Source: Sulfurimonas sp. (GTDB lineage Bacteria; Campylobacterota; Campylobacteria; Campylobacterales; Sulfurimonadaceae). Taken from it: a stretch of DNA of 12,083 nt. Of this stretch, positions 6,440 to 12,083 are shown one piece after another. The translations under genes and the position numbers were made by a program. Below the pieces are notes generated by a model. It was not told the origin of the DNA. It searched no databases and saw only the letters and a list, made by a program, of their open reading frames with translations. The stretch's first letter is position 1. Every line of letters begins with the position of its first letter. The DNA is taken from positions 1 to 12,083 of the forward strand of contig JAMOMX010000200.1 of the NCBI GenBank assembly GCA_027066935.1, written 5' to 3'.

Positions 6440-7081
6440 TCATACCTTAAAGCTTTTTGTTGTTTTACAAAACTGAGTTAAAAAACACTCTTCACATTTT
6501 GGATTTTTAGCTTTACATATATAACGACCAAAAAGTACCATCCCTTGATGTAGTGCATGAAGGTTATTTTTAAACTTTTTTACAAGTGTAGCTTCTGTAG
6601 CTGTTGCAGTTTTGTCATCACTTAAACCTAAGCGGTGAGATACTCGAAAAACATGTGTATCAACAGCCATTAAGTTTGCTCCTGTATATTCTATTAATAC
6701 AACATTTGCAGTTTTTTGTCCAACTCCACCTAAAGTTTGCAAATCTTTCTCATTCATAGGAATTTCGCCATCATAAACCTCTACTACTCTTTTTGCCATT
6801 GCTAAAAGATTTTTGGCTTTATTATTAAAGAACGAGCAGGAATTTATGAATTTTTTAACATCATCTATATTTGCTTGACTCATAGCATATGGGGTTGGAT
6901 ATGCTTCAAATAGAGCTGGAGTTATAACATTTACACGCTTATCGGTGCATTGAGCTGAGAGAGCTACTGCTACTACAAGTTCATAAGCATTTTTATAATC
7001 TAGTTCAGTTACAGCATCACTGTATTTGTCTATAAATAATTGATGAATTGCTTTAATTTCTACTTTTGTGGCTTTTTTCAT
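6440..7081 (-). CDS. nth: Endonuclease III (DNA glycosylase / AP lyase)
   Basis: Base-excision repair enzyme that removes oxidised pyrimidines and nicks abasic sites. In 213 residues, close to the 211 of E. coli Nth, are the helix-hairpin-helix LGGVGQKTA (117-125) with catalytic Lys123, the catalytic Asp141 in VDTHVFRV, and a C-terminal [4Fe-4S] motif C189-X6-C196-X2-C199-X5-C205. LSAQCTDKRVN (41-51) is also typical. All key residues are intact. The start at 7081 has no Shine-Dalgarno sequence, but TATAAT (7092-7087 on the minus strand) lies five bases before the ATG, so transcription may begin at or next to the start codon (leaderless mRNA). The stop overlaps a possible start of the lipoprotein gene downstream. 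Confidence 0.95.
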   Translation of the reverse strand: MKKATKVEIKAIHQLFIDKYSDAVTELDYKNAYELVVAVALSAQCTDKRVNVITPALFEAYPTPYAMSQANIDDVKKFINSCSFFNNKAKNLLAMAKRVVEVYDGEIPMNEKDLQTLGGVGQKTANVVLIEYTGANLMAVDTHVFRVSHRLGLSDDKTATATEATLVKKFKNNLHALHQGMVLFGRYICKAKNPKCEECFLTQFCKTTKSFKV

Positions 7082-7100
7082 GTGAAATTATATCTTGTTT

Positions 7101-7113
7101 ATTAACGGTTAAT
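7101..7113. promoter_or_regulatory. 13-base palindrome in the nth/PPIase divergent region
   Basis: ATTAACGGTTAAT is a perfect palindrome around a central G, in the 76-base space between the nth and PPIase starts. It sits upstream of -10-like boxes for both genes (ATTATA at 7087-7092 read on the minus strand; TAAAAT at 7124-7129 on plus). It could be an operator for a dimeric regulator, but no regulator can be named. Confidence 0.35.
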
Positions 7114-7157
7114 ATAAAAGTACTAAAATTTATCTATCTAAAAAAATAGGGTTATAT

Positions 7158-7988
7158 ATGAAATTAATAACAAAAGTTATATCATCACTTGCTATCGTCA
7201 CAACACTAGTAACTGCAAACACACTTGTAACAGTAAATGGAAAAGCGATAACTCAACAGGATGTTGAAACAGAGTTAATGCAAGCAACTCAAGGTAGGTT
7301 TAATCAAGTTCCACAAGAAAAACAACAACAACTAAGATTACAGGTTTTAGAGCAACTTGTAGCAAAAGAGTTAATTTATGGTGATGCTGTAAAAACTAAT
7401 GTTATGGATTCAAAAGAGTTCAAAGAGGAGTATGCAAAAGTTCAAGAGAGAATAAAAAAAGAACTAGCTATCCAAGTTTGGCAAAAACACCAATTAGATA
7501 AGGTAAAAGTATCATCAATAGAGTTAAAAAAATATTATGATGAAAACAAAGCTGAATTTAATGAAAAAGAGTCAGTTCATGCTAGACATATATTAGTTAC
7601 AGACGAAAATGAAGCTAAAAAACTACAAACTCAACTAAGCTCTTTAAAAGGAGATGCTCTTAAATCTAAATTTATCGAACTTGCAAAAGCTCACTCAACT
7701 GGACCTAGTGGTGTTGAGGGTGGAGATTTAGGTTATTTTCCTCAAGGTCAAATGGTACCAGAATTTGATAAAGAAGTTTTTTCTATGAAAATTGGTAGTG
7801 TTAGTAACCCTGTTAAAACTCAATTTGGATACCATCTAATCTATTTAGAAGATAAAAGAGCACCTAAAACAAGATCATTTACAGAAGTAAAATCATTTAT
7901 AGAACAACGTCTTCAAATGGAAAAATTCAAATCTGTTATGCAAAAAAAGATGCTTGCACTTAAAGATAAAGCAACAATACAACAATAA
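7158..7988 (+). CDS. Periplasmic peptidyl-prolyl cis-trans isomerase/chaperone, Peb4/CBF2-like (parvulin type)
   Basis: Secreted folding factor, 276 residues, close to the ~273 of Campylobacter Peb4/CBF2. The signal peptide is MKLITKVISSLAIVTTLVTA, with likely cleavage after Ala20. A SurA/PrsA-like helical N-terminal region (about 25-125) follows, with TVNGKAITQQDVE. The parvulin PPIase domain (about 139-235) has HARHILV, a GGDLGYF stretch, VPEFDKEVF and TQFGYHLIYLE. A C-terminal helix completes the chaperone part. It probably assists folding of outer-membrane and periplasmic proteins. AGGG at 7148-7151, six bases before the ATG, is a good ribosome binding site. Its stop overlaps the next start (TAATG), so the two genes are probably co-translated, though no functional link is obvious. 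Confidence 0.9.
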   Translation: MKLITKVISSLAIVTTLVTANTLVTVNGKAITQQDVETELMQATQGRFNQVPQEKQQQLRLQVLEQLVAKELIYGDAVKTNVMDSKEFKEEYAKVQERIKKELAIQVWQKHQLDKVKVSSIELKKYYDENKAEFNEKESVHARHILVTDENEAKKLQTQLSSLKGDALKSKFIELAKAHSTGPSGVEGGDLGYFPQGQMVPEFDKEVFSMKIGSVSNPVKTQFGYHLIYLEDKRAPKTRSFTEVKSFIEQRLQMEKFKSVMQKKMLALKDKATIQQ

Positions 7989-8845
7989 TGACTCCAACTC
8001 CCATCTCTAGCATAACTTTAGATGGTCGGGAGTTCCTTGTAAAGCGCGATGATTTAGTAGACAAGTATCTAACTGGGAATAAATTTCGCAAACTTCATCC
8101 ACTTTTAGTAACTCCAAATCAAACATTTAATAAAATTATCTCTTATGGTGGAACTCAATCAAACGCTATGCTCTCAATTTCAGCTATGTGTAAACAAAAA
8201 GGTTGGGAATATATTTATTACTCAAAAAAGATATCTAAAACACAAGAAGAAAAAAATAGTGGAAACTTATATTTGGCAAAAATGTTAGGTATGAAACATA
8301 TTCAAATTCCACATTCTAAGTACAGAGATGTTATAGATGAATTACAGTTTAATCTTGATGAAAAAACATTTTTAATAGATCAGGGCGGAGCAATTGTAGC
8401 TGCAAAAGATGGCTTAGATATATTGGCTATGGAGATTCGTGAACAAAGACCCAATGTAAAAGCTTTAGCTACACCATCTGGAACAGGGACTACAGCTTTG
8501 TTTTTAGCTTTGGCTTTACCTGAATATATAGTATACACTACACCATGTGTAGGTGATGTTAATTATCTGAAAAAGCAGATGTCAACTTTGGCAACCATTC
8601 CTGAAAATTTGGTCATTTTAAAACCAAAGAAAAAATACCACTTTGCAAAGCCATATTTAAATTTTTTAGATATATATAAAAAAACTCTATTAAGCGGGAT
8701 TGAATTTGATATTATCTATGCTCCTGGGATGTGGGAATGTTTAGTAGAACAAACAGATGAAAAGATTATGTATATCCATAGTGGAGGAGTTAGTGGAAAT
8801 GAAAGTATGCTTGAGAGGTATAAGATATTATACCAAAACCCATGA
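7988..8845 (+). CDS. PLP-dependent ACC deaminase / D-cysteine desulfhydrase family enzyme
   Basis: Fold-type II pyridoxal-phosphate enzyme, 285 residues. Lys32 in LTGNKFRKL is the expected Schiff-base lysine. SYGGTQSNAM (52-61) is the substrate-carboxylate loop, SGTGTT (164-169) is the phosphate-binding loop, and HSGGVSGNE (264-272) is near the C-terminus. The RDDL at 20-23 and the whole layout match the 1-aminocyclopropane-1-carboxylate deaminase/D-cysteine desulfhydrase family. It is about 40-50 residues shorter than typical members (~330), so the exact reaction is uncertain. Breakdown of D-cysteine to pyruvate, sulfide and ammonia is the most usual bacterial activity. It starts in a one-base overlap with the PPIase stop (TAATG) and relies on that gene's transcription. 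A hairpin terminator follows. Confidence 0.85.
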   Translation: MTPTPISSITLDGREFLVKRDDLVDKYLTGNKFRKLHPLLVTPNQTFNKIISYGGTQSNAMLSISAMCKQKGWEYIYYSKKISKTQEEKNSGNLYLAKMLGMKHIQIPHSKYRDVIDELQFNLDEKTFLIDQGGAIVAAKDGLDILAMEIREQRPNVKALATPSGTGTTALFLALALPEYIVYTTPCVGDVNYLKKQMSTLATIPENLVILKPKKKYHFAKPYLNFLDIYKKTLLSGIEFDIIYAPGMWECLVEQTDEKIMYIHSGGVSGNESMLERYKILYQNP

Positions 8846-8891
8846 AGTATTTTTGATCTTATGCTTTAGATTTTCACTTTAGCATAAAATG

Positions 8892-8914
8892 ATTAAGTTA
8901 TGAAACTTAATTTT
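8892..8914 (+). terminator. Probable intrinsic terminator after the PLP-enzyme gene
   Basis: ATTAAGTT (8892-8899) and AACTTAAT (8904-8911) form a perfect 8-base stem with a 4-base loop, followed by a short T-run. A second inverted repeat, TTATGCT (8859-8865) with AGCATAA (8881-8887), lies just upstream. The stems are AT-rich, so the strength is uncertain. Confidence 0.5.
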
Positions 8915-8950
8915 AAATTACCGTGTTTTTTTATGTATGTATTAGTGTAA

Positions 8951-8978
8951 TTGTAAGATTTATGCTAAACTTTAGAAT
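8951..8978 (+). promoter_or_regulatory. Possible promoter of the c-di-GMP signalling gene
   Basis: TTGTAA (8951-8956), a 16-base spacer and TAGAAT (8973-8978) are plausible -35 and -10 boxes. The spacer contains TTATGCTAAA (8960-8969), which is the exact complement of TTTAGCATAA at 8878-8887. AGGA at 8997-9000 is the ribosome binding site, ten bases before the ATG. Confidence 0.35.
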
Positions 8979-9010
8979 TATATTTAATATTATATAAGGA
9001 AACTGTTTAG

Positions 9011-11869
9011 ATGGATTTTACAAAAGCTATTGAGATATCTGAAAATATTTTTTGGATAGGGATGTACATAGAAAACGATCCGTTTCAATGTCATCCATAT
9101 TTTATTAAAAACGGAGATGAGTCAATTTTAATTGACCCTGGTTCTATGCTGGAGTTTGATGCTGTAGTAAAAAAAGTATCATCTATATCTTCATTTAAAA
9201 ATGTAAAATATATTATTCTGCAACATCAAGATCCAGACCTTTGTGCTTCAGTAGCAAATATAGAAAAATTGATTGATCGTCAAGATCTAAAAATTATAAC
9301 ACACAGTAGAATGTCTTTGCTAATCAAACACTATAATGTCACATCCCCATTTCTTGAGATTGATAAAATAGGTTTTAACTTGGCTACACCATCAGGGTTA
9401 AAGCTTGAATTTTTAACAACACCTTATTGTCATTCTCCAGGTGCTTTTGTTACATATGAACCAAAAAATAAAGTTTTATTTTCAAGTGACCTTTTTGGTG
9501 GTTTATCAGAATCATGGGATTTTTTCGCAAATGAAAATTATTTTGATAATATTAAGGCGTTTCATTCTGAATATATGCCTAGTAAAGATATACTTAATTA
9601 TGCTCTTACAAAAATACAAAAGCTTGATATCAACCTAATAGCCCCACAACATGGCTCTATTATAGAAAAAAAATATATCTTTTCATTAATTAAAAAAATG
9701 AAAGAACTTGAATGTGGTATTTACATTGAGCGTAAATATCATGAAGAGCTTGTATTGATTAAAGAAAATAAAGATTTTTTAAATACCGTTATAGAATCTA
9801 ATAATAGTGCAATTATTGCAATTGATAATGATCAATTAGTGCAGATATTTAATAGATCAGCACAAGAGATGTTTGGTTATTCAAAAGAAGAGATGCTTGG
9901 TAAAGACACACTAAATAAAATAATCCCTCCAAATTACTGGAAAAAACATAGATTAGCTGTAAAAAATTATATATTATCAAACAAAAGTACAGGTATTTTA
10001 GGTGGGTTACATAACTTACACGGTATAAGAAAAAATGGTGAAGAGTTTCCAATTCAAATAGGTTTTGGTGTTACACATATAGAAAATAAAACCGTAATAG
10101 TAGCAAATATTTTAGATATGACTACAGAAGAGGAACAAAATAATAAACTAAAAGAACAAAAATTATTTTTGCAAAATGTAATAGATGGAATTAGTGATAA
10201 AATAAGAGTGTTAAATATAGATTATAGTGTAGGGTTGATGAACCGTGCTGCAAAAGAAGACCTAAAAACAAGTAAATGTTATAATAAGAAAAATCCAAAA
10301 TGTTATGAGCTTTTTTTTGACAAAGATGCTCCTTGTGAAGAGTCAAGTCGCCTCTGTTCATTAAAAAGTGTTCTTGCATCAAAAAAAGCTGAAAAATTTA
10401 TTCAAAAGTATGTAGATTTAGATAATAAAGAACATTTTATAGAACTAATGTCAACTCCTTTAAAAGATGCTAATGGAGATATATACGCAATAATTGAAGT
10501 GGCACATGATATAACATCTCATTTAAATTTACAAAAAAAATTGCAAAAACAAAATAATGCTTTAGCACATCAAGCAAATCATGATGCACTTACAAACCTT
10601 CCAAATAGAGTGCTATTTTTTGATCGTCTTGAGCAGTCCATTAAAGATGCTAAGCGTGAGAAAAATATGATAGCTATTTTATTTCTTGATTTAGACCATT
10701 TTAAAGAGATAAATGATTCACTTGGACATGCTGTTGGAGATACTTTGCTTAAAGAAGTTTCTTATAGATTAAAAAGTGCTATGCGTGAAGCAGATACAAT
10801 AGCTCGTTTAGGTGGTGATGAGTTTGCTACTATTATAAATTCTATAAATAATATTGAAAGTGTTGTAGAGATTGCAAATAAAATATTGATGCTTTTTCAA
10901 GATGCAATAATTGTAAATGAACATGAACTCTATATAACTTGCAGTATAGGAATTAGTATATACCCAAATGATGGTAATGATCCACAAATACTACTCCGTG
11001 ATGCAGATTCTGCTATGTATAAAGCAAAAAATGAGGGTAGAAACAGTTATCAGTTTTATACATCAGATATGACTGAGCGTGCATTAGAGAGAATTTCAAT
11101 GGAGACAAACTTGCGAAAAGCAATAGAAAATGATGAATTAGTTGTTCATTATCAACCTCAATTTAATGTATGTAAAAATAAACTACTTGGTATGGAAGCT
11201 CTAGTTCGATGGCAAAACCCTAAAATTGGTTTAATCCAACCGGATAGATTCATACCTCTTGCCGAGGAGATAGGACTGGTTGTTTTTATAGATAGGTGGG
11301 TTATGGAAGTTGCTATGAAACAGGTTGTATTATGGAAAAAAAATGGATTAAAAACAGGTCGTATGGCATTAAATGTATCTATGAAAAATTTTCAAGCAAA
11401 AGATTTTATTGAAAAATTTTGTGAATTACTTGTAAAAACAAAATGTACTCCAGAGAATATAGAATTAGAAATAACAGAGAGCAATATTATGCAAAATCCT
11501 GAAAAAGCTATAGTATTACTTCAAAAATTGAAAGATATGGGTGTAAAACTTGCTGTAGATGACTTTGGAACAGGTTATTCATCTCTTGCTTATCTTAAAC
11601 GATTACCTATAGACAAATTAAAGATTGATCGTTCATTTATTTTGGGTTCACCAAATAATGATGAAGATTTCACTATCGCTAAGATGATAATATCAATGTC
11701 AAAAAGCCTAAAGTTAGATGTTATAGCTGAGGGTGTTGAAACAGATGGGCAAAAAAAGTTTTTAATGCAAAATGGGTGTATAAGTGTTCAAGGATATCTT
11801 TTTGGACTTCCCGTACCTGCAAAAGATATGCAAAATATATTAAAAAAATATACAAATGCTCATACTTAG
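9011..11869 (+). CDS. Diiron MBL-fold (ODP/FprA-like)-PAS-PAS-GGDEF-EAL c-di-GMP signalling protein
   Basis: A 952-residue protein with no transmembrane segments, so probably cytoplasmic. Residues ~1-245 are a metallo-beta-lactamase-fold domain like the diiron part of FprA/ROO flavodiiron proteins and the ODP oxygen sensor. The putative ligands are H72, D74, D76, H141, D160 and H214, and no flavodoxin domain follows. PAS 1 spans ~255-372. PAS 2 (~387-505) has four Cys (C423, C431, C442, C449). A coiled linker leads to a GGDEF domain (~520-682) with intact GGDEF at 601-605 and an inhibitory RxxD at 592-595. An EAL domain (~695-945) has EAL at 729-731, NVSMKNF, ELEITESN, the DDFGTGYSSL loop from 850, K871, AEGVE and QGY, all intact. 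It should be able to make and degrade c-di-GMP, with O2, NO or redox state as the likely input. The signal and the balance of activities are inference. Confidence 0.92.
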   Translation: MDFTKAIEISENIFWIGMYIENDPFQCHPYFIKNGDESILIDPGSMLEFDAVVKKVSSISSFKNVKYIILQHQDPDLCASVANIEKLIDRQDLKIITHSRMSLLIKHYNVTSPFLEIDKIGFNLATPSGLKLEFLTTPYCHSPGAFVTYEPKNKVLFSSDLFGGLSESWDFFANENYFDNIKAFHSEYMPSKDILNYALTKIQKLDINLIAPQHGSIIEKKYIFSLIKKMKELECGIYIERKYHEELVLIKENKDFLNTVIESNNSAIIAIDNDQLVQIFNRSAQEMFGYSKEEMLGKDTLNKIIPPNYWKKHRLAVKNYILSNKSTGILGGLHNLHGIRKNGEEFPIQIGFGVTHIENKTVIVANILDMTTEEEQNNKLKEQKLFLQNVIDGISDKIRVLNIDYSVGLMNRAAKEDLKTSKCYNKKNPKCYELFFDKDAPCEESSRLCSLKSVLASKKAEKFIQKYVDLDNKEHFIELMSTPLKDANGDIYAIIEVAHDITSHLNLQKKLQKQNNALAHQANHDALTNLPNRVLFFDRLEQSIKDAKREKNMIAILFLDLDHFKEINDSLGHAVGDTLLKEVSYRLKSAMREADTIARLGGDEFATIINSINNIESVVEIANKILMLFQDAIIVNEHELYITCSIGISIYPNDGNDPQILLRDADSAMYKAKNEGRNSYQFYTSDMTERALERISMETNLRKAIENDELVVHYQPQFNVCKNKLLGMEALVRWQNPKIGLIQPDRFIPLAEEIGLVVFIDRWVMEVAMKQVVLWKKNGLKTGRMALNVSMKNFQAKDFIEKFCELLVKTKCTPENIELEITESNIMQNPEKAIVLLQKLKDMGVKLAVDDFGTGYSSLAYLKRLPIDKLKIDRSFILGSPNNDEDFTIAKMIISMSKSLKLDVIAEGVETDGQKKFLMQNGCISVQGYLFGLPVPAKDMQNILKKYTNAHT

Positions 11870-11901
11870 ACCTAAGCATGACTGATATAGACTAATATAG
11901 C

Positions 11902-11931
11902 TTGACAAAGATAGACTCAACTTGATATAAT
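11902..11931 (+). promoter_or_regulatory. Consensus-like sigma-70 promoter reading out of the window
   Basis: TTGACA (11902-11907), an 18-base spacer and TATAAT (11926-11931), with TG at 11923-11924 giving an extended -10. Transcription would begin near 11938 and run rightward. No ORF or recognisable RNA gene follows before the window ends at 12083, so the product is unknown: either a long-leader gene or a stable RNA. The 214 bases after 11869 contain no gene that I can support. Confidence 0.6.
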
Positions 11932-12024
11932 GTCTTTAAATAAGAGAGCATAACAATAAACCATCCTATAAAGAATAGCTTAAACGGAAACTAAACTTTA
12001 TAGACATCAAAATATTGTTTCATT

Positions 12025-12053
12025 ATTTGAGTATTTTGTAAAAATACTCAAAT
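12025..12053. repeat. Perfect 13-base inverted repeat (hairpin)
   Basis: ATTTGAGTATTTT (12025-12037) and its exact complement (12041-12053) are separated by three bases. No T-run follows on the plus strand, but an A-run (12062-12068) lies to the right. It could be a structured leader downstream of the promoter at 11902, or the stem of a terminator for a gene entering from the right. A further 6-base dyad, AGTAAT/ATTACT, occupies 12068-12081. Confidence 0.5.
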
Positions 12054-12083
12054 GATCAAATAAAAAAAGTAATACATTACTGG

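Noticed and set aside
11865..11876. CTTAG-AC-CTAAG inverted repeat at the end of the c-di-GMP gene as a terminator
   Set aside because: The stem is five bases, the loop is only two bases, and no T-run follows; too weak to call.
11887..11917. Repeated ATAGACT (11887 and 11911) as a CRISPR-like or operator repeat
   Set aside because: Two seven-base copies in AT-rich DNA are expected by chance and there is no regular array.

Overview
The window is AT-rich chromosomal DNA from a member of the Campylobacterota, most likely close to Sulfurimonas. The phylum call rests on three things: a three-domain desulforubrerythrin, a Peb4/CBF2-type periplasmic peptidyl-prolyl isomerase, and the very low GC. 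The genus is inferred from general gene flavour, not proven. Genes are tightly packed on both strands and nothing here looks like a phage, transposon or CRISPR locus.

Layout. (1) 1-634: the 3' part of an outer-membrane beta-barrel gene, ending in the typical terminal Phe. (2) 635-3772: an arsenic-resistance operon in the order arsC, APC-family permease, arsB, read from a near-consensus promoter whose -35 box sits inside a perfect ArsR-like dyad. No arsR or arsA lies in the window, and arsC has an apparently non-canonical start. (3) 3788-5027: an oxidative-stress pair, desulforubrerythrin (minus) and a PerR/Fur-family regulator (plus), transcribed divergently from one AT-rich region with a dyad. 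(4) 5039-6195: a small membrane-anchored hypothetical protein (minus) divergent from cmoA (tRNA wobble-uridine modification), which converges on a small lipoprotein gene across a long GC-richer hairpin. (5) 6192-7081: nth (endonuclease III) followed by the lipoprotein gene on the minus strand. (6) 7158-8845: the periplasmic PPIase/chaperone gene overlapping a PLP-dependent ACC-deaminase/D-cysteine-desulfhydrase-like gene. (7) 9011-11869: a 952-residue c-di-GMP signalling protein with an FprA/ODP-like diiron metallo-beta-lactamase-fold input domain, a PAS domain, a Cys-rich PAS domain, then intact GGDEF and EAL domains. (8) 11870-12083: non-coding, with a consensus-like promoter and strong inverted repeats reading out of the window.

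Themes. Several genes deal with oxygen and toxic oxyanions: arsenate reduction and arsenite export, peroxide reduction by desulforubrerythrin under a PerR-like regulator, and a c-di-GMP enzyme that probably senses O2, NO or redox state through a non-haem diiron site. The most distinctive item is this diiron-MBL/PAS/PAS/GGDEF/EAL fusion. The next is the APC permease embedded in the arsenic operon.
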